From Kitasatospora sp052076145 (GTDB lineage Bacteria; Actinomycetota; Actinomycetes; Streptomycetales; Streptomycetaceae), in the NCBI RefSeq assembly GCF_052076145.1, contig NZ_CP197246.1, positions 3,658,001 to 3,722,000 of the forward strand: a stretch of DNA of 64,000 bases. Reading direction: 5' to 3'. The translations under genes and the position numbers were made by a program. The notes below the pieces were generated by a model. The model was not told where the DNA came from. It saw only the letters and a program-made list of their open reading frames with translations, and made no database searches. Shown piece by piece: positions 1 to 9,016 of this stretch; position 1 is the stretch's first letter; the number at the start of each line of letters is the position of its first letter.

Positions 1-73
1 TAGCGTGCGCAGGTGTCCTGACGGCACCGTTCTGAGAGCTGCGCCACACCCGTGGTTCTCGGCCGTGAACAAG

Positions 74-85
74 TAGGACGTCCTA
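74..85. promoter_or_regulatory. 12-bp perfect palindrome upstream of the 2-oxo acid dehydrogenase operon
   Basis: TAGGACGTCCTA is a perfect palindrome about 170 bp upstream of the E1 alpha start. Its position fits an operator for a dimeric regulator of the dehydrogenase operon or of a gene to the left of the window. The regulator is not identified here; this is inference from symmetry and location. Confidence 0.35.
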
Positions 86-198
86 GCGCAAGCGCGCCAA
101 GGGGCGCCGCTGGGTAACGTTCTCGTGAGGGACGCCGTCGGAAAGGGAACACCACCTGCCCCGCAGTCGGCGCGCACACCCACGCGCGCTTGCAGGGG

Positions 199-217
199 GG
201 TGACCGGACCGGTCACC
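199..217. promoter_or_regulatory. Inverted repeat GGTGACC-N5-GGTCACC before the E1 alpha gene
   Basis: Seven-base arms (199-205 and 211-217) form a perfect dyad with a five-base spacer, ending 27 nt before the ribosome binding site of the first dehydrogenase gene. It could be an operator or a leader hairpin. No regulator can be named from the sequence. Confidence 0.35.
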
Positions 218-254
218 GGCGACCCCGGGCGGCCGGACAGACCGAGGAGTGAAC

Positions 255-1406
255 GTGACCGTCAAAAGCACGGCGAGGGCGCGCAAGAAGGCTGCCCCCG
301 GCGTCCCTGACAACCTTCGCGCGGGTACGGATGCCCCGGCGGAGCTCGTACAGCTGCTCACGCCGGAAGGCGAGCGCGTCGAGCACCCCGAGTTCCCGCT
401 GGAGACGACGCCCGAGGAGTTGCTCGCGCTCTACCGCGACCTCGTGCTGGTCCGGCGCTTCGACGCCGAGGCCACCGCGCTCCAGCGCCAGGGCGAGCTG
501 GGCCTGTGGGCCTCGCTGCTCGGTCAGGAGGCCGCACAGGTCGGCTCGGGCCGTGCGATGCGCGCCGCCGACTACGCCTTCCCGACCTACCGCGAGCACG
601 GCGTGGCCTGGTGCCGCGACGTGGATCCGCTGAACCTGCTCGGCATGTTCCGTGGCGTGAACCACGGCGGGTGGGACCCGAACGAGAAGAACTTCCACCT
701 CTACACCATCGTGATCGGCTCGCAGGCGCTGCACGCCACGGGCTACGCGATGGGCATCACCAAGGACGGTGCCGACGACGCGGTGATCGCGTACTTCGGC
801 GACGGCGCCTCCAGCCAGGGCGACGTCAGCGAGGCGTTCACCTTCGCCGCGGTCTACAACGCGCCGGTGGTCTTCTTCTGCCAGAACAACCAGTGGGCGA
901 TCTCCGAGCCCACCACCAACCAGACCAAGATCCCGCTCTACCGCCGCGCCTCCGGCTTCGGCTTCCCGGGTGTCCGGGTGGACGGCAACGACGTGCTGGC
1001 CTGCCTCGCGGTGACCCGCTGGGCGCTCGACCACGCCCGCAACGGCAACGGCCCGGTGCTGATCGAGGCCTTCACCTACCGGATGGGTGCGCACACCACC
1101 TCCGACGACCCGACCCGCTACCGCGAGACGGAGGAGACCGAGTCCTGGAAGGCCAAGGACCCGATCTCCCGCCTGAAGGCGCTGCTGGAGAAGGAGGGCC
1201 TCGGCGACGAGGCGTACTTCGCCGGCATCGAGGCCGAGAGCGAGGCGCTGGGCCTGCGGGTCCGCGAGGGCGTGCGCAGCATGCCGGACCCGGACGCGAC
1301 GCTGATCTTCGATCACGTGTACGCCGAGCCGCACGCGCTGGTGGACGAGGAGCGGGCCGAGTACGAGGCGTACACGGCGTCCTTCGAGGGCGGGGAGAAC
1401 CTCTGA
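255..1406 (+). CDS. pdhA: 2-oxo acid dehydrogenase E1 component, alpha subunit (pyruvate/branched-chain type)
   Basis: E1 alpha subunit of a thiamine-diphosphate 2-oxo acid dehydrogenase, which decarboxylates pyruvate or branched-chain keto acids and passes the acyl group to the E2 lipoyl arm. The ThDP-binding motif is visible from GDG (about residues 182-184) to QNN (about 210-212). The sequence LQRQGELGLWASLLGQEAAQ resembles Gram-positive PdhA. GTG at 255 is preferred over GTG at 249 because GAGGAG occupies 244-249 and would overlap the earlier start. It is the first gene of a three-gene operon; its stop overlaps the next start by one base. Substrate (pyruvate or branched-chain) cannot be decided from sequence alone, and Streptomyces paralogues are also called bkdA. 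Confidence 0.9.
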   Translation: MTVKSTARARKKAAPGVPDNLRAGTDAPAELVQLLTPEGERVEHPEFPLETTPEELLALYRDLVLVRRFDAEATALQRQGELGLWASLLGQEAAQVGSGRAMRAADYAFPTYREHGVAWCRDVDPLNLLGMFRGVNHGGWDPNEKNFHLYTIVIGSQALHATGYAMGITKDGADDAVIAYFGDGASSQGDVSEAFTFAAVYNAPVVFFCQNNQWAISEPTTNQTKIPLYRRASGFGFPGVRVDGNDVLACLAVTRWALDHARNGNGPVLIEAFTYRMGAHTTSDDPTRYRETEETESWKAKDPISRLKALLEKEGLGDEAYFAGIEAESEALGLRVREGVRSMPDPDATLIFDHVYAEPHALVDEERAEYEAYTASFEGGENL

Positions 1407-2380
1407 TGGCCGGCCAGCTGAGCATCGCGAAGGCGCTCAACGACGCACTTCGCAAGTCGTTGGAGAACGATCCCAAGACCCTCCTCATGGGCGAGGACAT
1501 CGGCAAGCTGGGCGGTGTCTTCCGGATCACCGACGGCCTGCAGAAGGACTTCGGCGAGGCCCGGGTGATCGACACCCCGCTCGCCGAGTCCGGCATCGTC
1601 GGCACCGCGATCGGCCTGGCGCTGCGCGGCTACCGCCCGGTGGTCGAGATCCAGTTCGACGGGTTCGTCTACCCGGCGTTCGACCAGATCGTCACCCAGC
1701 TCGCCAAGATGCACGCCCGCGCGCTGGGCCACGTCCGGCTGCCGATCACCATCCGTATCCCGTACGCGGGCGGCATCGGCGCGGTCGAGCACCACAGCGA
1801 GTCGCACGAGGCGTACTTCGCGCACACCGCCGGTCTGCGGGTGGTCACCCCCTCCAACGCGAACGACGCGCACTGGATGCTCCGGCAGTCCATCGCCTCG
1901 GACGACCCGGTGATCTTCCTGGAGCCGAAGCGCCGCTACTGGGACAAGAGCGAGGTCTCCGACGCCGCCGAGCTGCCGCTGCACTCCGCGCGGATCGTCC
2001 GGCCCGGCACCGACCTCACCCTGCTCGCCTACGGGCCGATGGTGAAGGTCTGTCAGGAAGTCGCCGCCGCGGCGGAGGAGGACGGCCGCCGCCTGGAGGT
2101 CGTCGACCTGCGCTCGCTCTCCCCGGTCGACTTCACCACGCTGGAGGAGTCGGTCAAGCGCACCGGCCGCGCCATCGTGGTGCACGAGGCGCCGGTCTTC
2201 ATGGGCATGGGCGCCGAGCTCGCCGCCCGGCTCACCGAGCGCTGCTTCTACCACCTGGAGGCCCCCGTCCTGCGGGTCGGCGGCTACCACGCCCCGTACC
2301 CGCCGTCGCGGGTCGAGGATGCCTTCCTGCCGGACCTCGACCGTGTGCTCGACGCCGTCGACCGCGCGCTGGCGTTCTGA
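1406..2380 (+). CDS. pdhB: 2-oxo acid dehydrogenase E1 component, beta subunit
   Basis: Beta subunit (324 residues) that pairs with the preceding alpha subunit to form the E1 heterotetramer. Family features include MGEDIGKLGGVFRITDGL near the N-terminus, EHHSESHEAYFAH in the middle, and a C-terminal transketolase-type domain with RAIVVHEAPVFMGMGAE. The ATG overlaps the alpha-subunit TGA by one base (TGATG), with a GGGGAG Shine-Dalgarno inside the upstream gene, so the two are translationally coupled. Length is normal for the family. A longer in-frame extension upstream is open only because of high GC and runs opposite the alpha-subunit codon bias. Confidence 0.92.
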   Translation: MAGQLSIAKALNDALRKSLENDPKTLLMGEDIGKLGGVFRITDGLQKDFGEARVIDTPLAESGIVGTAIGLALRGYRPVVEIQFDGFVYPAFDQIVTQLAKMHARALGHVRLPITIRIPYAGGIGAVEHHSESHEAYFAHTAGLRVVTPSNANDAHWMLRQSIASDDPVIFLEPKRRYWDKSEVSDAAELPLHSARIVRPGTDLTLLAYGPMVKVCQEVAAAAEEDGRRLEVVDLRSLSPVDFTTLEESVKRTGRAIVVHEAPVFMGMGAELAARLTERCFYHLEAPVLRVGGYHAPYPPSRVEDAFLPDLDRVLDAVDRALAF

Positions 2381-2393
2381 GAGCGGAGCGATC

Positions 2394-3809
2394 ATGACCA
2401 CCGAAGTTCGCTCGCTCCGCGAGTTCAAGATGCCGGACGTCGGCGAGGGCCTCACCGAGGCCGAGATCCTGACCTGGTACGTCAAGGTCGGTGACACCGT
2501 GACCGACGGCCAGGTCGTCTGCGAGGTCGAGACCGCCAAGGCCGCCGTCGAGCTGCCTATCCCGTTCAACGGGACGGTCGAGAGCCTGTTCTTCCCGGCC
2601 GGTACGACCGTCGACGTCGGCACCGCGATCATCGCGGTCGCGGTCGAGGGTGCGGCTCCGGCCGTCCCGGCGCCCGCCGCCCCGGCCGCCGTCGCACCCG
2701 CTGCGGCCGCCCCGGCCGCCGAGGCCGAGGCCGAGCCCGCGCGCCGTGAGGTGCTGGTCGGCTACGGGCCGCGTACCGGTGGCACCCAGCGCCGGGCCCG
2801 GCGGACTGCCGCTGCTCCGGCCGCGGTGGCTCCCGTTGTTGCGGCGCCTGTTGCGGTGGCTCCCGTTGCGGTGGCCCCGGTCGCCGTGGTGCCCGCGCAG
2901 GGGCAGGGCGAGCGTCCGCTGGCCAAGCCGCCGGTGCGCAAGCTCGCCAAGGACCTCGGGATCGACCTGTGGACGGTCACCCCGACCGGCCCCGACGGCG
3001 TGATCACCCGGGACGACGTGCACGCCGCAGCCGCCCCGGCTGCCGCTGCCGCCCCCGTCGAGGCCGCTCCGGCGGCCGTCGAGGCGGTGCCGGTGGCGAG
3101 CGGGCTCGCCGACGTCCGGGTGCCGGTCAAGGGCGTCCGGAAGGCGACGGCGCAGGCGATGGTCGCCTCGGCGTTCACCGCCCCGCACGTCACCGAGTTC
3201 GTGCAGGTCGACGTGACCCGCACGATGCGGCTCGTCCGCGAGCTGAAGGAGAACGGCGAGCTGGGCCAGGGCGTCCGCGTCAGCCCGCTGCTGCTGGTCG
3301 CCAAGGCGCTGCTGACGGCCGTCCGCCGCTACCCCGAGATCAACGCCAGCTGGGACGAGGCCGCCCAGGAGATCGTCATCAAGGGGCAGGTCAACCTCGG
3401 CATCGCCGCGGCCACCCCGCGCGGGCTGATCGTCCCGAACATCAAGGACGCCGGTTCGCAGACCCTCCCGCAGCTGGCCGTCTCGCTCGGCGACCTGATC
3501 GACACCGCCCGCCAGGGCAAGACCTCGCCCGCCGACATGTCGGGCGGCTCGATCACCATCACCAACGTCGGCGTCTTCGGCGTCGACACCGGCACCCCGA
3601 TCCTCAACCCGGGCGAGGCGGCCATCCTCGCCTTCGGTGCCGTCCGCGACCTCCCGTGGGTCCACAAGGGCAAGGTGGTGCCCCGCCAGGTCACCACCCT
3701 CGCCCTCTCCTTCGACCACCGCCTGGTCGACGGCGAGCTCGGCTCCAAGGTGCTGGCCGACACGGCCGCGATCCTGGAGCGCCCGAAGCGCCTCATCACC
3801 TGGGGCTGA
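2394..3809 (+). CDS. pdhC: Dihydrolipoamide acyltransferase (E2) of the 2-oxo acid dehydrogenase complex
   Basis: E2 core enzyme that transfers the acyl group from lipoyl-lysine to CoA. Domains in order: one lipoyl domain (residues 1-85, modified Lys49 in EVETAKAAVE), a long Ala/Pro/Val linker with imperfect APVAV repeats, a peripheral subunit-binding domain (about 200-240, KPPVRKLAKDLGIDLWTV), a second Ala-rich linker, and the catalytic domain with SFDHRLVDGE near the C-terminus. The start is the ATG 13 nt after the E1 beta stop, with GAGCGGAG upstream. It is the last gene of the operon, followed by a strong hairpin. No E3 gene is in the operon, so lipoamide dehydrogenase must come from elsewhere. 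Confidence 0.92.
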   Translation: MTTEVRSLREFKMPDVGEGLTEAEILTWYVKVGDTVTDGQVVCEVETAKAAVELPIPFNGTVESLFFPAGTTVDVGTAIIAVAVEGAAPAVPAPAAPAAVAPAAAAPAAEAEAEPARREVLVGYGPRTGGTQRRARRTAAAPAAVAPVVAAPVAVAPVAVAPVAVVPAQGQGERPLAKPPVRKLAKDLGIDLWTVTPTGPDGVITRDDVHAAAAPAAAAAPVEAAPAAVEAVPVASGLADVRVPVKGVRKATAQAMVASAFTAPHVTEFVQVDVTRTMRLVRELKENGELGQGVRVSPLLLVAKALLTAVRRYPEINASWDEAAQEIVIKGQVNLGIAAATPRGLIVPNIKDAGSQTLPQLAVSLGDLIDTARQGKTSPADMSGGSITITNVGVFGVDTGTPILNPGEAAILAFGAVRDLPWVHKGKVVPRQVTTLALSFDHRLVDGELGSKVLADTAAILERPKRLITWG

Positions 3810-3821
3810 CGGCACCACGCA

Positions 3822-3867
3822 CGACAGGGCCCCGCGCCTCCCCTCCGGGAGGCGCGGGGCCCTGTCG
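3822..3867. terminator. Strong bidirectional terminator hairpin between convergent genes
   Basis: A perfect 21-bp stem (3822-3842 with 3847-3867) closes a four-base loop. It lies between the E2 stop and the stop of the minus-strand surface-protein gene, so it can end both transcripts. There is no clear T-tract, which is common for Streptomyces. Confidence 0.85.
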
Positions 3868-3887
3868 CGTGTCCGGCCGGCGCGGCC

Positions 3888-4718
3888 CTAGCGGGCGTAG
3901 CGCCGCCGCACGGCGTAGAGCACTGCGGCGCCGGCCGCGAGGCAGGCCGCACCCGAGCCGAACAGCCACCCGGTCTGCGCGGCGGGCCCGGTCTGGGCGA
4001 GCGTGGCTGCGGCGGCGGTCTTGGGGGAAGGTGTGGCTGAGGCTGCGGCGGTGGGAGTGGTGATCACGGCGGCGGGTACGGCGGGCGCTGCCTTGGCGAC
4101 CGGCGGGGTGGTAGCCGGTGCGGGGGCGGGCGCGGGGTGGTTGACGGCGAGGGTGCGGTGCTTGGGGACGTCCCCGGCGGTCGTGCCGGCGAGGACGTCG
4201 ACCTTCTTGATCGCCTTCGCGGTGGCGGTCGTGAGCCCGAGCCGGAACATGTAGCGGCGGGCGTGGCCGTCCGCCAGCGGGGCCCTGAGGCTGCTGGTGT
4301 CGGCGACGAGTGTCGGGTCGCAGCTGTGGTGCATCGGCAGGTGCCGCCACGAGCCGTCCACCATCACGTCGACGTTCACCTCGGGGATCTGGAGGTTGAC
4401 CAGGGTGTGGCCCGGCCCGGGGGTCGAGGCGAACACGGCGAACGTCGGGGCGAGCCGCTGGTACGCGGCGCCGGTGAAGTTGCCGATCTCGACGCCGATC
4501 TCGACCTGCCCGCCCGCCGTCAGCGAGGTCGGGAACTCCGGGACGAACGCACTCACCGGGTCCGTCGCGTGCCGGGGCTCGGGCGACTCCACGGCGGCGG
4601 GCGGCTGCTCGTCGCCGCAGGCGAAGGCGGTGCCGCCGGCCAGCAGCGGGAGGGCCACGCCCAGGGTGAGAGCGGCGGCCGAAGTGGCGACGAAACGGGA
4701 GATAACGGGCAGGCGCAT
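3888..4718 (-). CDS. Secreted, sortase-anchored surface protein (LAQTG motif)
   Basis: The 276-residue protein has an N-terminal signal peptide (residues about 1-33, positive end then a hydrophobic run to TAFA-CG). A middle domain of unknown function contains two Cys and two adjacent His. A Pro/Ala/Thr-rich stalk follows (about 190-235). The C-terminus is a sortase signal: LAQTG at 240-244, a hydrophobic segment and the tail RRRYAR. LAxTG is the class E sortase recognition motif known from Streptomyces, so covalent cell-wall attachment is expected. A GGGGGA ribosome site precedes the ATG. No sortase gene is in the window. Function of the exposed domain is unknown. Confidence 0.8.
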   Translation of the reverse strand: MRLPVISRFVATSAAALTLGVALPLLAGGTAFACGDEQPPAAVESPEPRHATDPVSAFVPEFPTSLTAGGQVEIGVEIGNFTGAAYQRLAPTFAVFASTPGPGHTLVNLQIPEVNVDVMVDGSWRHLPMHHSCDPTLVADTSSLRAPLADGHARRYMFRLGLTTATAKAIKKVDVLAGTTAGDVPKHRTLAVNHPAPAPAPATTPPVAKAAPAVPAAVITTPTAAASATPSPKTAAAATLAQTGPAAQTGWLFGSGAACLAAGAAVLYAVRRRYAR

Positions 4719-4905
4719 GACGGAAGTCCCCCAAGGGCTGTGTGTGCTGACGACGAGTCAAGTCGAAGGTGGCCGGTGATCGCGTCCCCCCGGCGCTCGC
4801 CGGTCCCGCTTTCCGCACCCTTCACCCGTACAGACGCGCATCCGGCGCCGTGGTTGCAGGTGACCTTCAAGAAAGTTTTTCCGGGACGGCGGCGGGCCCC
4901 TTCGG

Positions 4906-4911
4906 GATACT
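4906..4911 (+). promoter_or_regulatory. Putative -10 element for a leaderless transcript (BenE-like gene)
   Basis: GATACT lies six bases before the GTG at 4918 and no Shine-Dalgarno sequence is present. This arrangement would start transcription at or next to the initiation codon. Confidence 0.4.
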
Positions 4912-4917
4912 GCTGCC

Positions 4918-6141
4918 GTGACAGACCACCAGACCGCGCCGCCCGTCGAGGCCGTGCCGGACACGCCCCCGTACCGCCCGTCGATACGCCGGGACGTCTC
5001 CGTACCCGCGCTGCTGGCCGGGGTGATCTGCATCGCCGTCGGCTTCTCCGGCCCGCTCGTCGTGGTGCTGGCCGCAGCCGCTGCCGGGCACCTGGACGCG
5101 GCCCACACCTCCTCCTGGATCTGGGCCGTCTCGATGGGCTGCGGGGTGACCTGCTTCGCGCTCAGCTGGCGCACCCGCACGCCGGTGATCGTTGCCTGGT
5201 CCACGCCGGGCGCCGCGCTGCTGGTGACCAGCCTGGGGGCGTACCCGTACCGGGAGGCGGTCGGCGCGTTCCTGCTCTGTGGGGTCGCCGTCACGGTGTT
5301 CGGGGTCACCGGTCTGTTCGGGCGGCTGATCCGGGCCATCCCGGCGGGGATCGTGAACGCGATGCTCGCCGGCATCCTGTTCTCCTTCGGGGTGGGCATC
5401 TTCTCCGCCCTGCACAGCGCGCCAGTGCTGGTGCTGGGCAGCTTCGCCGCCTTCCTGGCCGCCAAGCGCCTGCTGCCCCGGTACGCCGTGCCGCTCGCGC
5501 TGCTCACCGGCGCGGTGCTGGCCGCCGCCACCATCGGCCTGCCGCTGCACCTGGGCGGCGGCGGGCTCGTCCATCCCGTGCTGACCACGCCCGCCTTCTC
5601 CTGGCCCGCGACGGTCGGCCTGGCGCTCCCACTCACCCTCGTCGCGCTCGCCTCGCAGAACGCCCCCGGGCTCGGCGTGCTGCGGGCCTCCGGCTACCAG
5701 CCGGACGACCGGCTGCTCGTCACCGCGACCGGCGCCGTCTCCGTCCTGCTGGCGCCCTTCGGCTCGCCCGGCGTCAACCTGGCGGCGATCACCGCCGCGA
5801 TCTGCACCAGCCCCGAGAGCCACCCCGACCCGCGCCGCCGCTACATCGCCGGGATGTCCACCGGCGTGCTCTACCTGGTCGTCGGCACCTTCGGCGGCGT
5901 CCTGGTCAGCCTCTTCACCGGCCTCCCGCCGGCCCTGATCGCGGTCATCGCCGGAGTCGCCCTGCTCGCCGCCCTGCAGAGCAGCCTGGCCGCCGCCGTC
6001 GCCGACGAGAGCGACCGCGACGGCGCCGTCGTGACCTTCCTCGCCACCGCCTCCGGCATGACCCTGCTCGGCATCGGCTCGGCGTTCTGGGGCCTGCTGC
6101 TGGGCCTCGCCACCCACTTCGTGCTGGGGCGGCGCAGGTAG
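4918..6141 (+). CDS. BenE-type benzoate/proton symporter family protein
   Basis: Integral membrane protein of 407 residues with about 11-12 predicted hydrophobic segments. The N-terminal DVSVPALLAGVICIAVGFSG, PVIVAWSTPGAALL and LALPLTLVALASQNAPG segments match the BenE/benzoate-proton symporter family. The likely role is proton-coupled uptake of an aromatic acid or related anion. It stands alone with no catabolic genes beside it, so the substrate is uncertain. The GTG start lacks a Shine-Dalgarno but has a -10-like element six bases upstream. The C-terminus GRRR is cytoplasmic-looking. Confidence 0.82.
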   Translation: MTDHQTAPPVEAVPDTPPYRPSIRRDVSVPALLAGVICIAVGFSGPLVVVLAAAAAGHLDAAHTSSWIWAVSMGCGVTCFALSWRTRTPVIVAWSTPGAALLVTSLGAYPYREAVGAFLLCGVAVTVFGVTGLFGRLIRAIPAGIVNAMLAGILFSFGVGIFSALHSAPVLVLGSFAAFLAAKRLLPRYAVPLALLTGAVLAAATIGLPLHLGGGGLVHPVLTTPAFSWPATVGLALPLTLVALASQNAPGLGVLRASGYQPDDRLLVTATGAVSVLLAPFGSPGVNLAAITAAICTSPESHPDPRRRYIAGMSTGVLYLVVGTFGGVLVSLFTGLPPALIAVIAGVALLAALQSSLAAAVADESDRDGAVVTFLATASGMTLLGIGSAFWGLLLGLATHFVLGRRR

Positions 6142-6325
6142 CGGCGGCCGTCTACCGCCCTGGTTACGGGTGCTGCGCGCCAGTTGCGCCGGTTGGCCCG
6201 GGTAAATGGACCGGTCCGGCGAACCTCGGCGCGAACCGGCTGTCCCGGCGTGCGCCGGGGGTACGTCTTCGCGACCCCCCACCCGCGCGCCCGCCGGGTG
6301 ACCGGAGCACCGAGGACGCACCCGC

Positions 6326-7558
6326 ATGCCGTCTGGCAATCCTGGCCGTCTCGTCCGGAGTCTGGCCGCGCTCGTGCTGCTGTCGGCCGCCGTACTGCCC
6401 GCCGCGCTGGAGCTGGTGGCGCCGTCGCCGTTCGGTGTGATCGGCGCGCCCGCCCCCGGCCCGGACCGCGCCGTGCCGCCGCACACCGCCACCCACGCCG
6501 ACCTGCGCGCGGCGGGCACCGCCCCGACCACCGACATAAGGCGCACCGGCGAGCCCGCGAACCGGATCACCCTGGTGCTGCTCGGCGACGGCTACACCGC
6601 CGACCAGCAGAACGTCTTCCGCGACCAGGCGGACCGCGCCTGGCGCGCGCTGATGGACATCGAGCCCTTCCGCAGCTACCAGGGCTTCTTCAACATAAGG
6701 CGGGTCGAGGTGGTCTCCCCGGTCTCCGGCATCGCCGAGACGGAGAACCACAGCCGCAAGCTCGGCACCCCCCTGGGCATGCACTTCTGGTGCGAGGGCA
6801 CCGCCCGGCTGCTCTGCGCGGACGAGTCCGCGACCGCCCGGTACGCGGGGGAGGGCGAGGGCCCGCAGTACCTGATCGCGCTCGCCAACTCCACCGAGTA
6901 CGGCGGCGCGGGCGGCACCGGGGTCACCACCCTGGCAGGCGGCAGCCCGGACGCCGGGCGGATCATCCAGCACGAGATAGGGCACACCGTCGGTGATCTC
7001 GGCGACGAGTACGACAGCGCCCCCGAGGACGCCGACTACCCGAACCTCGCCACCGTCGGCGCCGAGGAGATGAGCCGGACCCACGTCAAGTGGTGGCGCT
7101 GGCTCGGCGCCCAGTCGCCGGACGGGGCCGGGACGGTCGGGGCGTACCGCAGCGCCAACGGCGTCTACCGCCCGACGGCCGACTCCGTCATGCGCACCCT
7201 CGGCGGCACGTACAACCTGCCCTCGCGGGAGGCGATCATCGAGCAGATCTATCGCCGGGTGAGCCCGATGGACCCGCCCGTCCCCGCCCCCGGCGACCTG
7301 ACCGGGCGGCCCCGGCTCCAGGTCAGGCCGGTGGCCCTGACCGGCGGCCGGCAGCTCCAGGTCGACTGGCGGGTCAACGGCGTCTCCGTCGAGCCGCAGG
7401 CGGTGGACCGCACCTGGCTCGACACCTCCGGGCTGCCGCCGCGCACCGGCACCCTGACCGTCACCGCGACCGTCCGGGACACCACCGACTGGGTCCGCGA
7501 CGAGGCGTTCCGGGACGCCCGGATGACCCGGACGGTGACCTGGACCCTGCGGGGCTGA
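6326..7558 (+). CDS. Secreted M64-family zinc metallopeptidase
   Basis: Predicted exported metallopeptidase of the IgA-protease-like M64 family (410 residues). An N-terminal hydrophobic segment (about 9-30) acts as signal peptide or anchor. The zinc signature is HEIGH at residues 216-220 followed by LGDEY at about 225-229, the M64 pattern HExxHxxgxLGDEY; the conserved LLGDGYTADQQ is near residue 90. The C-terminal 100 residues look like an Ig-like or beta-sandwich domain. A GAGGAC sequence precedes the ATG. Substrate is unknown; the IgA name comes from the founding member and should not be read as function here. Confidence 0.85.
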   Translation: MPSGNPGRLVRSLAALVLLSAAVLPAALELVAPSPFGVIGAPAPGPDRAVPPHTATHADLRAAGTAPTTDIRRTGEPANRITLVLLGDGYTADQQNVFRDQADRAWRALMDIEPFRSYQGFFNIRRVEVVSPVSGIAETENHSRKLGTPLGMHFWCEGTARLLCADESATARYAGEGEGPQYLIALANSTEYGGAGGTGVTTLAGGSPDAGRIIQHEIGHTVGDLGDEYDSAPEDADYPNLATVGAEEMSRTHVKWWRWLGAQSPDGAGTVGAYRSANGVYRPTADSVMRTLGGTYNLPSREAIIEQIYRRVSPMDPPVPAPGDLTGRPRLQVRPVALTGGRQLQVDWRVNGVSVEPQAVDRTWLDTSGLPPRTGTLTVTATVRDTTDWVRDEAFRDARMTRTVTWTLRG

Positions 7559-7601
7559 GGCCGGATTCGTTCCCTCCGGGATGATCATCCGATCAGGTAG
7601 T

Positions 7602-7607
7602 TACGCT
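7602..7607 (+). promoter_or_regulatory. Putative -10 element for leaderless MFS gene
   Basis: TACGCT sits six bases upstream of GTG 7614 with no ribosome binding site between. The same hexamer at nearly the same distance precedes the purD start at 14915. This is the main argument for the 7614 start. Confidence 0.4.
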
Positions 7608-7613
7608 GTCCGG

Positions 7614-8957
7614 GTGACCGTGGACCCGCTCAGCCCCGCCCGCGCAGGCTCCGTCCCGGGCCCCCGGCCGCCCCTCACCACCGGACCGCTCGCCGGGCTG
7701 CCCGGGTCCCCGCCCGGCGGGCGGGCCGCCTGGTTCGCCTGGTCGATCGGCGTCAGCGTCTACGTCCTCGCCGTCCTGCACCGCACCAGCCTCGGCGTTG
7801 CCGGGCTGGACGCCGCACAGCGCTTCGGCATCAACGCCTCCGCGCTCTCCACCTTCTCGATCCTCCAGGTGCTGGTCTACGCGGCCATGCAGATCCCGGT
7901 CGGCCTGCTCGTCGACCGCTTCGGCCCCCGACGGGTCCTGCTGGCAGGCGTCGTCCTGCTCAGCGCCGGCCAGCTGGCCTTCGCCTTCAGCACCTCCTTC
8001 GGCCCCGCACTCGCCTCCCGCGCGGTGCTCGGCTGCGGCGACGCCATGACCTTCATCAGCGTCCTGCGGATCTCCGCCCGCTGGTTCCCCGCCGCCAAGA
8101 ACGCCCTGGTCGCCCAGCTCACCGGCCTGATGGGCACCTGCGGCAACCTCGTCACCACCGTGGTCGTCGCCCAGGCCCTGCACAGCGCCGGCTGGACCAC
8201 CACCTTCACCACCATCTCGGTGCTCGGCGCCGGGGTCTTCGCCCTCGTCGCCCTGCTGCTCCGCGAGACCCCGCCCGGCGCCGGGCCCGCGCCCGTGCCC
8301 GTGTCCGCTGTGGTCCGGCGGGTGCCCGTACGGACCCAGATCCGCGACTGCTGGCGCGAGCCCGGCACCCGGCTCGGCCTCGCCATCCACTTCACCACCC
8401 AGTTCCCCGGCAACGCCTTCGCGATGCTCTGGGGCCTCCCGTACCTGGTCGAGGGCCAGGGCATGAGCCGCGCCGAGGCCGGCGGCCTGCTCACCCTGCT
8501 CGTCCTCAGCAACATGGCCTTCGGGCTGCTCTTCGGCCGCCTCCTGCTGCGCTCCGCCCGCGCCCGGATGCCGATCGCCTACACCGTCATCGCCACCACC
8601 GGCACCCTCTGGGCCGTCGTCCTCGCCTGGCCCTCCGGCCACCCGCCGCTCTGGCTGCTCGTCCTGCTGCTCCTCGTCATGGGCAGCAACGGCCCCGCCT
8701 CCCTGGTCGGCCTCGATTTCGCCCGCTCCCACAACCCGCTCGAACGCCTCGGCACCGCCTCCGGCATCGCCAACATGGGCGGATTCATCGGCACGATGAT
8801 CACCCTGCTCGGCGTCGGCCTCCTCCTCGACACCCTCGCCGGCCCCGGCGGCTACACGGCGGAGACGTACCGCTGGGCGTTCTGCTGGCTGTACGTGCCG
8901 ATGGCGGGCGGGCTGCTGGCGATCGTCCGCCTGCGGCGGAAGCTCGCGCGGGCATAG
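7614..8957 (+). CDS. Major facilitator superfamily transporter
   Basis: Twelve-segment MFS protein (447 residues from this start). After a 35-residue Pro/Gly-rich cytoplasmic N-terminus come the first helix (SIGVSVYVLAVLHRTSLGVA), the loop 2-3 signature VDRFGPRRVLL and the helix 5 region RAVLGCGDAMTFISVLR. The second half begins around residue 250 after a charged loop. Substrate is not predictable. GTG 7614 is preferred over ATG 7581 because a -10-like TACGCT lies just upstream and neither start has a clear ribosome site; the earlier start would add 11 residues. Confidence 0.82.
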   Translation: MTVDPLSPARAGSVPGPRPPLTTGPLAGLPGSPPGGRAAWFAWSIGVSVYVLAVLHRTSLGVAGLDAAQRFGINASALSTFSILQVLVYAAMQIPVGLLVDRFGPRRVLLAGVVLLSAGQLAFAFSTSFGPALASRAVLGCGDAMTFISVLRISARWFPAAKNALVAQLTGLMGTCGNLVTTVVVAQALHSAGWTTTFTTISVLGAGVFALVALLLRETPPGAGPAPVPVSAVVRRVPVRTQIRDCWREPGTRLGLAIHFTTQFPGNAFAMLWGLPYLVEGQGMSRAEAGGLLTLLVLSNMAFGLLFGRLLLRSARARMPIAYTVIATTGTLWAVVLAWPSGHPPLWLLVLLLLVMGSNGPASLVGLDFARSHNPLERLGTASGIANMGGFIGTMITLLGVGLLLDTLAGPGGYTAETYRWAFCWLYVPMAGGLLAIVRLRRKLARA

Positions 8958-9016
8958 GGCTTGTGAGCTGCAGTGATGTGGATAGCCTTACCGATATGCA
9001 GGCAATTCGGGCCATG

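Noticed and set aside
4137..6440. Plus-strand open frame of 767 codons
   Set aside because: It lies antisense to the surface-protein gene and out of frame with the BenE-like gene, which has a proper membrane-protein pattern.
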